A DNA stretch of 64,000 nucleotides from Martinezella lusitana. Its GTDB lineage: Bacteria; Pseudomonadota; Alphaproteobacteria; Rhizobiales; Rhizobiaceae. Both the position numbers and the translations under genes were made by a program. Each line of letters starts with the position of its first letter. Positions within the stretch are counted from its first letter, which is position 1. Shown here one piece after another: positions 8,050 through 17,502 of this stretch. Location: contig NZ_WUEY01000003.1 in assembly GCF_010668395.1 (NCBI RefSeq), forward strand, positions 1 through 64,000. Reading direction: 5' to 3'. Under the pieces are notes generated by a model. That model saw only the letters and a program-made list of their open reading frames with translations. It searched no databases and had not been told where the DNA came from.

Positions 8050-8355
8050 ATGCCTCCTTTGACGCTCCAAGCGAGCACCGGCCTAAAGAGAATTGTGCAA
8101 AGAAGCCGGGATCGGCGCTAAATCTGTCAACGCAAACAGGAGCGCAAAATACAGCTTTCCTCGGAGTGGGCAAAGCGCGATCATGGCGAAAAGCGCAAGG
8201 CTTCGGCCAGCGCTATCACAGATGCGTGAGCGCGCGAATTTTTCTTCGCTGTCAGGCTCGTGCATAGCTCGCCCGTCATTTGTTCATTGGAAAATATTGC
8301 GAAATGTCTTTATGGAGTATTCAAAACGATTAAAACCGTCCTAGGAGACTGACAC
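8050..8355. other. Intergenic region upstream of gnd and the TehA-type gene
   Basis: About 306 bp between divergent genes. The only open frame in it (8093-8344 plus) has poor codon use and no ribosome site, so I do not call it. The part nearest gnd is AT-rich and probably holds its promoter; AGGAG at 8343-8347 is the gnd ribosome binding site. Nothing else is recognised. Confidence 0.5.
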
Positions 8356-9381
8356 ATGCAAATCGGAATGATTGGCCTCGGCCGTATGGGCAACAACATG
8401 GTGCAGCGCCTGATGAAGGGCGGTCACACTGCTGTTGTTTTCGATGCGCGCCCGGAAAGCATTGCGGGGCTCGAGCAGCTTGGCGCCACCGGCAGCAAGT
8501 CACTCGCAGATTTCGTCTCGAAGCTCGCGAAGCCGCGTGTCGTCTGGCTGATGCTGCCGGCCGCGATCGTCGATCAGGAACTGGCAACGATCGTTCCGCT
8601 GCTGGAAGAAGGCGACATCGTCATCGATGGCGGCAACTCGTATTATCATGACGACATTCGTCGCGCCGAAGAACTGAAGCCGAAGGGCATTCACTATGTC
8701 GACGTCGGCACCAGCGGCGGCGTTTTCGGCCTCGAGCGCGGTTATTGCCTGATGATCGGCGGCGAAAAGGAAACGGTCGAGCATCTCTCGCCTATCTTCG
8801 CAACGCTCGCTCCTGGCGTTGGTGATGTAGCTCCGTCGGCAATGCGCTCCGAAGAAGCCGCCAGGAACAGCACGGCAGAGCAGGGCTACCTGCATTGCGG
8901 TCCGTCCGGCGCCGGCCATTTCGTCAAGATGGTTCATAACGGTATCGAATACGGCCTGATGGCGGCTTATGCCGAAGGTCTGAACGTTCTGCGTCATGCC
9001 AATATCGGCAAGCAGAGCACGGAGAAGGATGCCGAAACCGCGCCGCTCTCCCACCCGCAATATTATCAGTACGATCTCGACATCGCCGAAATCAGCGAAG
9101 TCTGGCGCCGCGGCAGCGTCATCACCTCCTGGCTGCTCGACCTCACCGCCGACGCTCTGCATGGCGATGCAGCGCTTTCGCAGTATGCCGGCCGCGTTTC
9201 GGATTCCGGCGAAGGCCGCTGGACGATCTCGGCAGCCATCGATGAAGGCGTGCCGACGCCGGTGCTCAGCGCGGCGCTTTACGGCCGTTTCGCCTCGCGC
9301 GGCAACGACGATTACGCCAACAAGGTTCTCTCCGCCATGCGCGCCGGCTTCGGCGGCCATCACGAGAAGCCAGTCAAGTAA
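8356..9381 (+). CDS. gnd: 6-phosphogluconate dehydrogenase (decarboxylating)
   Basis: A 341-residue enzyme of the short 6-phosphogluconate dehydrogenase type, converting 6-phosphogluconate to ribulose-5-phosphate and CO2 in the pentose phosphate pathway. The N-terminal nucleotide-binding GLGRMG (residues 7-12), the substrate motif DGGNSYYHDD (about 92-101), GTSGGVFGLERGYCLMIGG, and the catalytic Lys/Asn block GHFVKMVHNGIEYGLM are all present. The position after the second strand is Asp-Ala-Arg (VFDARPES), and an acidic residue there usually means NAD preference. The short form of about 330-340 residues is common in alphaproteobacteria. A terminator follows at 9407-9437. Confidence 0.95.
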   Translation: MQIGMIGLGRMGNNMVQRLMKGGHTAVVFDARPESIAGLEQLGATGSKSLADFVSKLAKPRVVWLMLPAAIVDQELATIVPLLEEGDIVIDGGNSYYHDDIRRAEELKPKGIHYVDVGTSGGVFGLERGYCLMIGGEKETVEHLSPIFATLAPGVGDVAPSAMRSEEAARNSTAEQGYLHCGPSGAGHFVKMVHNGIEYGLMAAYAEGLNVLRHANIGKQSTEKDAETAPLSHPQYYQYDLDIAEISEVWRRGSVITSWLLDLTADALHGDAALSQYAGRVSDSGEGRWTISAAIDEGVPTPVLSAALYGRFASRGNDDYANKVLSAMRAGFGGHHEKPVK

Positions 9382-9406
9382 TCGATCCGTCGATTGGATG
9401 AACCAT

Positions 9407-9437
9407 GAGCCGGGTGGGTCAAACCTCCCGGCTTTTG
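9407..9437 (+). terminator. Rho-independent terminator after gnd
   Basis: AGCCGGG-TGG, a short loop, then CCTCCCGGCT followed by TTTTGCTT: a 10-bp stem with one mismatch and a short T-run, 26 bp after the gnd stop. Confidence 0.6.
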
Positions 9438-9510
9438 CTTGCCCGCTAAAGTCGGGCCGACCTGATGGTGGAGTACACCCCTCCAACCCGCGATCCGTCT
9501 GTTCGCCGTC

Positions 9511-9560
9511 TCGCAATTCCGGACTGAAAACCGCTGCGCACTTTTGCCGGAATCACTCTA
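9511..9560. repeat. 50-nt palindromic intergenic repeat, copy 1
   Basis: One of three copies (also 59054-59103 and 63396-63445) that align over 50 nt without gaps around the core AAAACCGCTGC. The outer arms GCAATTCC and GGAAT and the inner AAAA/TTTT arms can fold back. It lies between the convergent genes gnd and moeA; its last three bases (CTA) are the moeA stop codon on the minus strand. Confidence 0.7.
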
Positions 9561-10784
9561 GCCGAGCAGATCAGGCCGCAGGAAAACGACCGGGCAGGGA
9601 GCTCCGGGCTCAAGCTCGGGTGCATGCGGCGGCCGCACGATGAGGCAGTCGGAGCGCGAGAAGACCTTCATCATCGAGGAATCCTGCTTGGAGAAGGGTT
9701 CGGCGAGCCAGCCGCCGTCATCGTCCTTCTTCAGCATCGCGCGCATGTAATCCTGTCGCTGGTCGTTCGCGGCAAGGGGCACGGCGGCCCGTACAACCCC
9801 TTCGCGCCTGACCGGCGGCAGGGATGCCAGCTTTCGAATCAACGGCTCGAGAAAGAGCAGGCCGCAAACGAGGCTGGAGGCGGGGTTTCCGGGAAGGCCG
9901 AGAACATGCATGTCGCCGAGACTGCCGACCATCAGCGGCTTGCCGGGACGCATGGCGATGCGCCAGAAATCCAGTTCCATTCCGGCCGCGATCATCGTCG
10001 CCTGCACCAGATCATGGTCGCCGACCGATGCGCCGCCGAGGGTGACAATGACATCGGCCTTCGCCACCTGCGCGCGACCGATGGCGGCCGTAATTTCGTC
10101 GTTGTTGTCGGGAACGATGCCGAGATCGAGGATGTGAGCTCCGGCATTGCGCGCCAATGCGCCGATGCCGAAAGTGTTCGACGCGATGATCTGCGACGGC
10201 CCCGGCTCATTTCCCGGCGACACAAGTTCGTCACCGGTCGCCAGAATAGCGACGAGCGGCCGGCGGTAGACATCCAGCGCGGGATGGTTCATGGCCGCGG
10301 CAACGGTGAGCCGCGAAAAGTCCATCACCGTGCCGGCGGGAAGCACGACTTCATCCTGCAGGAAGTCCTGGCCGCGCGGACGGATGTGCTGGCCTTTCCG
10401 CAAGGGGTAGGTCGGGCGGATGCGATCGCCTTCCAGCCGCTCCGCATCTTCCTGCAGCAGCACCGAATCGGCACCGGCCGGAACGGGCGCTCCGGTGAAG
10501 ATGCGCACCGCTTCGCCCTTGCCGATGCTTCCTTCGAAGGCATGACCGGCAGCGGAGGCGCCGATGACCTGCAGTTCCGCGCCCGGCGTTGCCGCGTCTT
10601 CGAAGCGCAGCGCGTAGCCATCCATCGCCGAGGCGTCGAAGGGCGGTTGGGTCAAGCGGGCGGTCAGATCCCTGGCCAGGACGCGGCCTTCCGCCATATC
10701 GAGCGGAACGCTCTCAAAGCGATGGATAGGCGAAGCGCTGTCCAGCAGGCGTGCCTGCGCTTCGGCAACGGGCAATAGGCTCAT
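9558..10784 (-). CDS. moeA: Molybdopterin molybdotransferase
   Basis: A 408-residue MoeA, which inserts molybdate into adenylylated molybdopterin in the last step of molybdenum cofactor synthesis. Visible family blocks are the N-terminal FDASAMDGYALR (about 50-61), FTGAPVPAGADSV, LATGDELVSPG (near 190), VTLGGASVGDHDL (the MoCF GGxSxG site) and GLPGNPASSL. It is the last gene of the minus-strand run ppiD-trpD-trpC-moaC-moeA, 3 bp after moaC. Its stop codon sits at the edge of a 50-nt repeat. Confidence 0.95.
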   Translation of the reverse strand: MSLLPVAEAQARLLDSASPIHRFESVPLDMAEGRVLARDLTARLTQPPFDASAMDGYALRFEDAATPGAELQVIGASAAGHAFEGSIGKGEAVRIFTGAPVPAGADSVLLQEDAERLEGDRIRPTYPLRKGQHIRPRGQDFLQDEVVLPAGTVMDFSRLTVAAAMNHPALDVYRRPLVAILATGDELVSPGNEPGPSQIIASNTFGIGALARNAGAHILDLGIVPDNNDEITAAIGRAQVAKADVIVTLGGASVGDHDLVQATMIAAGMELDFWRIAMRPGKPLMVGSLGDMHVLGLPGNPASSLVCGLLFLEPLIRKLASLPPVRREGVVRAAVPLAANDQRQDYMRAMLKKDDDGGWLAEPFSKQDSSMMKVFSRSDCLIVRPPHAPELEPGAPCPVVFLRPDLLG

Positions 10785-10787
10785 GTA

Positions 10788-11282
10788 TCAGGCCCCCGGA
10801 TGGCGGAAATCTCCTGATTTGCCGCCAGATTTCTCCAATAGCGTAATGCCGCCGATTTCCATCATCCGGTCGGCGGCCTTGGCCATGTCGTAGATGGTCA
10901 GGCAGGCGACGGACACCGCCGTCAGCGCTTCCATCTCGACGCCGGTGCGACCGGTCAGCTTTGCCGTCGCCGTTACGCGCAGGCCGGGCAGGGCGGCATC
11001 CTCTTCGATATCGACGGCAATCTTCGTCAGCATGAGCGGATGGCAAAGCGGAATGAGATTGCTGGTCTGCTTTGCGGCCATGATGCCGGCGAGCCGCGCC
11101 GTGCCGATGACATCGCCCTTCTTGGCATTGCCCTCGCGGATGAGCGCCAATGTCTCCGGCTTCATCCTGACGTAGCCCGTAGCCGTGGCGCTGCGCGCCG
11201 TCTCGGCCTTGTCGCCGACATCGACCATATGCGCTTCGCCCGAAGCGTCGATATGTGTGAGACCGGCCTTCGGCGTGGTCAT
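10788..11282 (-). CDS. moaC: Cyclic pyranopterin monophosphate synthase
   Basis: A 164-residue MoaC that forms cyclic pyranopterin monophosphate from the 3',8-cyclo-GTP made by MoaA. The family blocks are [23 protein letters not shown] (start), [10 protein letters not shown] (active-site CHPL near residue 75) and [23 protein letters not shown] (with the catalytic Lys). Length fits the family (about 160). It begins 1 bp after the trpC stop and ends 3 bp before moeA, so translation of all three is probably coupled. moaA is not in the window. Confidence 0.95.
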   Translation of the reverse strand: MTTPKAGLTHIDASGEAHMVDVGDKAETARSATATGYVRMKPETLALIREGNAKKGDVIGTARLAGIMAAKQTSNLIPLCHPLMLTKIAVDIEEDAALPGLRVTATAKLTGRTGVEMEALTAVSVACLTIYDMAKAADRMMEIGGITLLEKSGGKSGDFRHPGA

Positions 11283-11283
11283 T

Positions 11284-12099
11284 TCACTCGGCCGCCAGGA
11301 TGCCGGCTTCGCCGTTGAGCAACAGCCGCGTCGCGGTGGTCACGTCATCCTTGCGCATCAGGCTTTCGCCGACGAGGAAGGTGGAGATGCCCGCGGCTTC
11401 GAGGCGCTTGCAATCGGCATGGGTAAAGACACCGCTTTCGCCGACCAGCAGCCGGCCTTCCGGCACCATGGGCGCCAGGTTTTCGCTGACCGTGAGGCTG
11501 ACCTCGAAGGTGCGCAGGTTGCGGTTGTTGATGCCGATCAGCGGCGAAGACAGTTTTAGCGCGCGCTCCATCTCCTCGGCATCGTGAACCTCGACCAGCA
11601 CATCCATGCCGAGACCGAAGGCTTCGTCCTGGAGGCGCGTGGCGTCATCGTCGGAAAGCGAGGCCATGATGAGCAGGATGCAATCGGCACCCCAGGCGCG
11701 GGCTTCCTGCACCTGATACGTATCGAACATGAAATCCTTGCGCAGTGCCGGCAGCGAGCAGGCAGTGCGGGCAGCGGTCAGGAATTCCGGAGCGCCCTGG
11801 AAGCTCGGCGCGTCGGTCAGCACCGAAAGGCAAGCCGCTCCGCCGGCCTCGTAAGCCTTAGCGAGGGCAGGCGGGTCGAAATCGGGACGGATCAGGCCCT
11901 TGGACGGACTTGCCTTCTTGATCTCGGCAATCAGACCGAAGACGCCGGCATCCTTCCTGGCGAGCAACGCCTTGTGAAAACCGCGCGGTGCGGATTGCCC
12001 GGCCTGCATCGCTTTCAGATCGGCCGGGGAAACCTTGGCCTTGGCGGCGGCGATCTCCTCGCGCTTGTAGGCCTCGATCTTTCTGAGGATATCGGTCAT
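11284..12099 (-). CDS. trpC: Indole-3-glycerol phosphate synthase
   Basis: A 271-residue TIM-barrel enzyme that closes the indole ring in tryptophan synthesis. Motifs are [15 protein letters not shown] (catalytic Lys, about 56-70), [13 protein letters not shown] (second catalytic Lys), [27 protein letters not shown] and [12 protein letters not shown]. It is a free-standing TrpC, not fused to TrpF. It follows trpD by 6 bp and precedes moaC by 1 bp. Confidence 0.96.
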   Translation of the reverse strand: MTDILRKIEAYKREEIAAAKAKVSPADLKAMQAGQSAPRGFHKALLARKDAGVFGLIAEIKKASPSKGLIRPDFDPPALAKAYEAGGAACLSVLTDAPSFQGAPEFLTAARTACSLPALRKDFMFDTYQVQEARAWGADCILLIMASLSDDDATRLQDEAFGLGMDVLVEVHDAEEMERALKLSSPLIGINNRNLRTFEVSLTVSENLAPMVPEGRLLVGESGVFTHADCKRLEAAGISTFLVGESLMRKDDVTTATRLLLNGEAGILAAE

Positions 12100-12105
12100 G
12101 GCGCC

Positions 12106-13128
12106 CTAGTCCTGTCCTTCCTCGTTGGAAACGGCAATGAGCTTTTCCAACGCAACGGCGGTAGCGCCGCTATCGAGCGAATGTGCGGCGAGCTTCATGC
12201 CATCATGGAGCGTTTCGGCCTTGCCGGCAATGACCAGAGAGGCGGCCGCATTGGCGAGAGCGATGTCGCGATAGGCATTTTTCGCGCCGCCAAGCACGCC
12301 GCGGAGTGCGGCGGCATTGGCAACGCCGTCGCCGCCCTTGAGGTCGGCAAGGTCGGCATGCTTCAAGCCGAAATCGGCAGGCGTCAGTTCGAAGGTGCGG
12401 ATCTTGCCGTTTTCCAGCGCCGCGACGGAGGTCGTGCCGGTGGTGGTGATCTCGTCCAGACCGTCGCCGTGGACGACCCAGACGCTCTCAGCATTCAGAT
12501 CCTTCAGCACTTCGGCCAGAGGCAACACCCATTGCGGCGCGAAGACGCCCAGCAACTGACGGCGCGCGCCTGCGGGGTTCGAAAGCGGGCCGAGGAGATT
12601 GAAGATCGTCCGCGTGCCCAGCTCGACGCGCGAGGGGCCGACATGACGCATGGAGGAATGATGCAGCTGCGCGAACATGAAGCCGATGCCGGCCTCGCGA
12701 ATGCAGCGGGCGATCGTCTCCGGCCCGATGTCGAGCTTGATGCCCAGTACGGATTGCGTGTCGGCGGTGCCGGCCTTGGAGCTCTGGGCACGGTTGCCGT
12801 GCTTGGCGACCGGTACGCCAGCGCCGGCAACGATGAACGCCGCCAGCGTCGAAATGTTGTAGGTGCCGACACCGTCGCCGCCTGTGCCGACGATATCGAT
12901 GGCATCGGCCGGGGCCTTAACCGGCAGCATCTTGGCGCGCATCGTGGTCACGGCGCCGACGATTTCGTCGACCGTTTCGCCGCGCACGCGCAAAGCCATC
13001 AGGAACGCGCCGATCTGCGACGGCGTCGCTTCGCCAGACATCAGGATTTCGAAGGCCTGTCGGGCTTCGTCCCTCGTCAGGGCCTCACGATTGGCGACCT
13101 TGGCGAGGAAAGGCTTCAAATCTGCCAT
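12106..13128 (-). CDS. trpD: Anthranilate phosphoribosyltransferase
   Basis: A 340-residue enzyme that joins anthranilate to phosphoribosyl pyrophosphate in tryptophan synthesis. The signature glycine-rich PRPP loop [18 protein letters not shown] (about 80-97), the [16 protein letters not shown] block (about 108-123) and the GPLSNPA motif are clear. It lies 25 bp after ppiD and 6 bp before trpC in a long same-strand run. Confidence 0.96.
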   Translation of the reverse strand: MADLKPFLAKVANREALTRDEARQAFEILMSGEATPSQIGAFLMALRVRGETVDEIVGAVTTMRAKMLPVKAPADAIDIVGTGGDGVGTYNISTLAAFIVAGAGVPVAKHGNRAQSSKAGTADTQSVLGIKLDIGPETIARCIREAGIGFMFAQLHHSSMRHVGPSRVELGTRTIFNLLGPLSNPAGARRQLLGVFAPQWVLPLAEVLKDLNAESVWVVHGDGLDEITTTGTTSVAALENGKIRTFELTPADFGLKHADLADLKGGDGVANAAALRGVLGGAKNAYRDIALANAAASLVIAGKAETLHDGMKLAAHSLDSGATAVALEKLIAVSNEEGQD

Positions 13129-13153
13129 TGATTATCCATCCTCCCGAGCGGGC

Positions 13154-15046
13154 CTAGCGAGACATCGCCTGTTCGGCGAGGCTCTGATTGACCGTGACGG
13201 TGTATTTGGACTGCAGCTGGCCGACCATCTGGTCGAGGATGTCGTCGCCGGCGGCATTGGCGATCTGTGCGACCTGCTGATCGTCGTTGTTCAGGGCATC
13301 GGTGGTCGGGTTGTCGTTGACATCGGTGACCTTGAGCAGAATCTGCGTCGTATCATCCGCGCCGACGGCATTGGCGACGGCATCGACCGGGCCGGAGAAG
13401 GTGGCGGCAATGCCGCCACGACCCAGAACCGGATCGTCGGTCGAGCGCATGATGCCGGTCTTGCTTTCGACGGCGATACCGAGCGGTGCGGCGATATCGG
13501 CAAGCGACTTGCCCTTCTGCGCATCCTGCTTCAGCTCTGCCGCCTTGGCGGCAAGCGCGATCTTCTGCTGTTCGGCGGTCCAGTCGGCGACGGCCTTTTC
13601 GCGCACTTCGGAGAGCGGGCGGTCATGATCGGGGGTGACGTTCGTGATATCGAACCAGACGTAGCCGTCATTGCCGACCGTCAGAGGAGCGGGATTGCCG
13701 CCCTGATCTGCCTTGAAGACCTCCGGAAGCAACTGCTGGCGGGCGGGCAGATCCTTGATCTCATTGCCGTTCTGGTCGAGGCCGTTCGCATCGACCGCAT
13801 CGACGGTGACGAGCTTCAGCTTGAGCTGTGCCGCGGCGTCCTGCAGCGAGACGCCCGAGCCGCGCAGATCCTCGAACTTGTCGTGGACGCTGGTGATTTC
13901 GTTGGCGGCGTTGCTGAGGGCAACCTGCTTGCGGATGTCTTCCTTGACCTCGTCGAAGTTCTTTGCCGTTTCAGCCTTCACGTTGGTCACGCGCAGGATG
14001 ACCGGCCCGAACGAGCCATCGACGACCGGGCTCGTGCCACCTTCCTTGGTAACGGCGAAGGCGGCGTCGGCAACGGTCTTGTCCGGAACCTGATCCTTGG
14101 CGAACGTGCCGAGCAGCACGTCGGACGGCTTCTTGCCCTGGTCGGAAACGAGCTGGTCGAAAGTCGTGCCGGTCTTCAGCGCATCGGCGGCGGCGTTTGC
14201 GAGATCCTTGTTCGCAAAGGTCAGCTGCTCGATGGTGCGCGTTGCCGGCGTCGTGAAGCTGTCCTTGCGTTTGTCGAACTGGGCGCGCACTTCGTCGTCG
14301 GACACGCTCGCGGGATCGGCGAGATCCTCGGCCTGCAGTTTGACATAGGCGAACTTGCGATATTCCGGAGCGCGATATTTCGACTTCACGCCATCGAACC
14401 ACTTCTGCAGGACATCGTCGGCCGGGGCCTTGACGGGATCGATGTTGGCATTGGTGAGCAGCAGATAGTCGATGCTGCGGGTCTCGTCGTGATATTGCTT
14501 GACGGCATCGACCAGAACCTGCGGGGCGGCAAAGCCGTTGGAGACCGCTTCGACGATCTGGCCGCGGATCGCGACCTTGCTGCGCTCCTTGATGTAGTCG
14601 TCGGGCAATATGTTGCTGTTGCGCAGCAGCAGATCGAATTTCTGCCGGTCGAAAGAGCCGTTCGCTGCCTTGAAGGCCGGATCGTCACCGATCAGCTTGG
14701 CAAGGCGATCCTGGGAAAGGCCGAGATTCATGTCGGCGGCAAGCTGATCGAGCGAGGCGCCCGCGACCAGCTGCGCCACCGTCTGCTGGCCGATGCCGAA
14801 GGCACGCGCCTGCTCCGGGGTGATCTGCATGCGCAGTTGCTGGCTGATCGCCTGAATCTGACGGCGATAGGCCAGACGGAATTCGTTGGTATCGATGTGC
14901 TGATCGCCAACCGTCACGACGGTATTGCTGCTGCCGCCGGTGATGAGGGACCGCTCTACGCCCCATACGCCAAAGGCTGCAGCAAGAAGAAGCAACAAAC
15001 CCTTGGCAACCCAGGTCTGGGCGATTTTTCTCAGCACGTCGAACAT
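13154..15046 (-). CDS. ppiD: Peptidyl-prolyl isomerase/chaperone of the PpiD-SurA type
   Basis: A protein of about 630 residues with a short cytoplasmic start, one membrane helix (about residues 13-29, GLLLLLAAAFGVWGVERS) and a long periplasmic part. The SurA_N-like region (about 35-150) includes the LDQLAADMNLGLSQDRLAKLI helix, and a parvulin-type segment follows near 240-390. PpiD helps newly exported proteins fold at the Sec translocon. I chose ATG 15046 because it gives a normal start MFDVLRKIAQ with GAGG about 10 nt upstream; an in-frame ATG at 15223 would add 59 residues of non-conserved sequence. It heads the run ppiD-trpD-trpC-moaC-moeA. Confidence 0.9.
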   Translation of the reverse strand: MFDVLRKIAQTWVAKGLLLLLAAAFGVWGVERSLITGGSSNTVVTVGDQHIDTNEFRLAYRRQIQAISQQLRMQITPEQARAFGIGQQTVAQLVAGASLDQLAADMNLGLSQDRLAKLIGDDPAFKAANGSFDRQKFDLLLRNSNILPDDYIKERSKVAIRGQIVEAVSNGFAAPQVLVDAVKQYHDETRSIDYLLLTNANIDPVKAPADDVLQKWFDGVKSKYRAPEYRKFAYVKLQAEDLADPASVSDDEVRAQFDKRKDSFTTPATRTIEQLTFANKDLANAAADALKTGTTFDQLVSDQGKKPSDVLLGTFAKDQVPDKTVADAAFAVTKEGGTSPVVDGSFGPVILRVTNVKAETAKNFDEVKEDIRKQVALSNAANEITSVHDKFEDLRGSGVSLQDAAAQLKLKLVTVDAVDANGLDQNGNEIKDLPARQQLLPEVFKADQGGNPAPLTVGNDGYVWFDITNVTPDHDRPLSEVREKAVADWTAEQQKIALAAKAAELKQDAQKGKSLADIAAPLGIAVESKTGIMRSTDDPVLGRGGIAATFSGPVDAVANAVGADDTTQILLKVTDVNDNPTTDALNNDDQQVAQIANAAGDDILDQMVGQLQSKYTVTVNQSLAEQAMSR

Positions 15047-15226
15047 CGGAAAGCAAACCTCGTCATCAACACGTCTCCGCCCGCAGGCGAAACAATCGGA
15101 GTTCCTTAGAACAATCCGAACCGGAATTGAAGAGCCAGTCGGGAAATCACCGGAGGGCAAACGAGCGCTTCGGAACCTTTGACCGACGCGGGCGTTCTGA
15201 CGTATAGAAAACAAAAGGAGCACACG

Positions 15227-15511
15227 ATGGCAGAGACGACGAAATCAGCTTCCGCCCAATCTTCTTCTGCGCGAGCACAGACCGAAACGGCAATGGAGGA
15301 CCTGGCCGCACAGGTGGCCGCGTTGCGCGAAGATCTTTCCAGGCTGTCGCAGAGCATGGCCGCCTTGGGGCAGGGAGCTAAATCCGTCGTCGCCGAGGAA
15401 GCCCAGGAGATCACCGAGCAGTTGCGCGAGAGAGTTCGCGAGGAGCCGATCTTCATGGTCGCGGCCGCAGCCGGCATCGGCTATCTTATCGGCCTTCTGA
15501 GTCGGCGCTAG
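15227..15511 (+). CDS. DUF883/ElaB-YqjD-like membrane-anchored protein
   Basis: A 94-residue protein with an amphipathic coiled-coil-like middle (about 20-70: MEDLAAQVAALREDLSRLSQSM, then AEEAQEITEQLRERV) and a C-terminal membrane anchor (PIFMVAAAAGIGYLIGLLSRR). This is the layout of the ElaB/YqjD family, in which E. coli YqjD ties ribosomes to the membrane in stationary phase; whether this one does so is unknown. The start at 15227 has AAAGGAG 6 nt before it. It is divergent from ppiD and is followed by a strong terminator. Confidence 0.85.
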   Translation: MAETTKSASAQSSSARAQTETAMEDLAAQVAALREDLSRLSQSMAALGQGAKSVVAEEAQEITEQLRERVREEPIFMVAAAAGIGYLIGLLSRR

Positions 15512-15574
15512 CTTCACCGCGAACTCCCAAAGGGCGAGCGAGCCCTACCTATCTATCCATCTTGCAAGACTACC

Positions 15575-15608
15575 GAAAAGGCGCGGACGATTCGTTCGCG
15601 CCTTTTTC
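15575..15608 (+). terminator. Rho-independent terminator after the DUF883-type gene
   Basis: Perfect 10-bp stem AAAAGGCGCG / CGCGCCTTTT with an 11-nt loop, ending in a T-run (15603-15607), 64 bp after the stop codon. The A-run on the other side would let it work in both directions. Confidence 0.8.
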
Positions 15609-15762
15609 GATTGGCGGACGCGAGGAAAACGCCGGCTTGCGTTCTTTCCCGTGCGCCGCACGCCGCATCCCCAGGCCACTGCGACATCTTTGCGACACCG
15701 CCTGCGACATCTTCGACTATCGCTATTTGTTGATCGTCTCCCCTCTTGTATCACATGGGCGC

Positions 15763-15775
15763 TTACTATATGTAA
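15763..15775. promoter_or_regulatory. Candidate MarR operator
   Basis: TTAC-TATAT-GTAA, a perfect short inverted repeat in an AT-rich stretch 44 bp before the MarR start. MarR regulators of efflux operons usually bind such palindromes over their own promoter. The site was found by eye only. Confidence 0.3.
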
Positions 15776-15818
15776 CAACAATTATAAGGTTGCTTATGAA
15801 TAGCAGGCTTCTCATACA

Positions 15819-16283
15819 ATGAGTTCGACACCCACCCTTGGTTTTCTCCTCCATGACGTTGCTCGGCTGCTTCGAAAGCGGTTCGAGCAGCGTGCGAAAG
15901 ATTTGGGCCTGACGCGCTCGCAGTGGCAAACGCTCGCCTATCTCGCAAACAACGAAGGCATCCATCAGGCCGGCTTGGCGGAAATTCTGGAAATCGAGCC
16001 GATCACCCTGGTTCGCATCCTCGACAAGCTGAGCGACCGCGGCCTGGTGGAGCGCCGGCAGCATCCGAGCGATCGGCGAAGCTGGCTTCTCTACATGCGT
16101 GAAGAAGCCCGGCCTCTGATGGATACGATGCGCAACATCGGCGACCAGACACGCAAGGAAGCGCTCGAAGGAACCTCCCAGGAGGACAACGAGCACCTCT
16201 ACGCATTGCTTACCCTTATGAAATCAAACCTGCTTAGCGCCTGCCGTTCGAAGGCAGTCGATAAAGAGATACAACATGGCTGA
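15819..16283 (+). CDS. MarR-family transcriptional regulator
   Basis: A 154-residue MarR regulator. The winged helix is visible at about residues 45-100, with LTRSQWQTLAYLANNEGIHQAGLAEILEIEPITLVRILDKL and the wing RGLVERRQHPSDRRSWLLYM (DR-type wing). MarR proteins of this sort repress drug-efflux operons and release DNA when a phenolic ligand binds. It overlaps the start of the HlyD gene by 8 bp, so regulator and pump should be one operon. Confidence 0.92.
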   Translation: MSSTPTLGFLLHDVARLLRKRFEQRAKDLGLTRSQWQTLAYLANNEGIHQAGLAEILEIEPITLVRILDKLSDRGLVERRQHPSDRRSWLLYMREEARPLMDTMRNIGDQTRKEALEGTSQEDNEHLYALLTLMKSNLLSACRSKAVDKEIQHG

Positions 16284-17502
16284 CGCTTCCTCTCCGCTTC
16301 GCGTACCTGCGAACGCAAACTCTTCCGAACAAGATCAAGTAACTGTCGCCGAGGCCCCATCCTCCACCCCGGCGCCACAATCTTCGGCGGCCGCCGCAGC
16401 AACGCCGGTCGCGCCTCCCGAGACGCCGCGCAAGCGCCGCAATCTGACCCGACCGGTCCTTTTTGCGCTGCTTCCGGTCGCCCTCGTCATCGGCGGCTAC
16501 TACTACGTCACCGGCGGGCAGATCATGTCGACGGACAACGCCTATATCCAGGCCGACATGGTCGGCGTCTCGACGGATGTTTCCGGCACGGTGATCTCGG
16601 TCGACGTGCATGAAAACGAAGTCGTGAAGAAAGGGCAGGCGCTCTTTCGGCTGAAGCCCGATTCGTTCCAGATCGCACTCGACGGCGCGAAGGCGCAGCT
16701 CGGCAACGCGAGGAACCAGATCCTGAACCTGCAGGCGAGCTATAAGCAAGCGCTGGCCGAAATCGCCCAGGCGCAGGCCGATATTCCCTATTACCAGACG
16801 GAACTCGAACGCCAGCAGAACCTGATCAACAGTTCCGTCGCTTCCAAGGCGGCGTACGACGAAGCCAAGCACAATCTCGAAGCCGCACAGCAGAAGGTTT
16901 CCGTCGCGCAGGCACAGGCCGCCGCCACGCTCGCTCAGTTGGGTGGGGACGGCACTGCCGATCTGCCGCCCGAACAGAACCCGCTCTACTTGCAAGCCAA
17001 GGCTGCGGTCGACAATGCCCAGCGCGAGCTTGACGACACGGTCGTCAAGGCACCCTTCGACGGCATTACCGCCAATGTTCCCTCGCTGCAGGTCGGCGCT
17101 TATCTGACGGCTTCGCAGCCGGGCTTTTCGCTGGTTTCCACCACTCATATGTGGATCAACGCAAGCCCGAAGGAAACCGAGCTTACCTATGTGCGGCCCG
17201 GCCAGAAGGTCGATATCTCGGTCGACGCCTATCCGAACATGACCTGGAAGGGCACGGTCGCAAGCATCTCGCCCGCATCCGGCTCCAGCTTCTCGCTCCT
17301 GCCGGCACAGAATACCACCGGCAACTGGGTCAAGGTCGTCCAGCGCATACCGATGATCATCAACATCGACGACATGGAGGGCAAGCCTCCCTTGCGCATG
17401 GGGATGAGCGTCGTCGCTGGTGTCGACACTGGCCACGCCCGCGGCCTGCCGGACTTCATTACAAATCTGCTGGGCCATTCCCGCGGTCAGGACCATGAGT
17501 AA
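16276..17502 (+). CDS. HlyD-family membrane fusion protein (EmrA type)
   Basis: A 408-residue periplasmic adaptor: a Pro/Ala-rich cytoplasmic N-tail (1-55), one membrane helix (about 58-75, LFALLPVALVIGGYYYVTGG), a biotinyl-lipoyl half-domain (GVSTDVSGTVISVDVHENEVVKKGQALF), a coiled-coil hairpin (about 130-230) rich in Gln/Ala, then the second lipoyl half and beta-barrel (VVKAPFDGITANVPSLQVGAYL). It links an inner-membrane pump to an outer-membrane channel. It overlaps the following MFS gene by 8 bp, giving the classical emrR-emrA-emrB order. Confidence 0.93.
   Translation: MADASSPLRVPANANSSEQDQVTVAEAPSSTPAPQSSAAAAATPVAPPETPRKRRNLTRPVLFALLPVALVIGGYYYVTGGQIMSTDNAYIQADMVGVSTDVSGTVISVDVHENEVVKKGQALFRLKPDSFQIALDGAKAQLGNARNQILNLQASYKQALAEIAQAQADIPYYQTELERQQNLINSSVASKAAYDEAKHNLEAAQQKVSVAQAQAAATLAQLGGDGTADLPPEQNPLYLQAKAAVDNAQRELDDTVVKAPFDGITANVPSLQVGAYLTASQPGFSLVSTTHMWINASPKETELTYVRPGQKVDISVDAYPNMTWKGTVASISPASGSSFSLLPAQNTTGNWVKVVQRIPMIINIDDMEGKPPLRMGMSVVAGVDTGHARGLPDFITNLLGHSRGQDHE

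Larger units (their letters stand above)
15512..15818. other. Intergenic region before the MarR gene
   Basis: About 307 bp. It holds the terminator at 15575-15608 and, nearer the MarR gene, an AT-rich promoter region with a TTAC/GTAA inverted repeat at 15763-15775. No further gene is seen. Confidence 0.6.

Noticed and set aside
8093..8344. 83-codon open frame upstream of gnd
   Set aside because: Poor codon usage, no ribosome site, and it occupies the promoter region of gnd.
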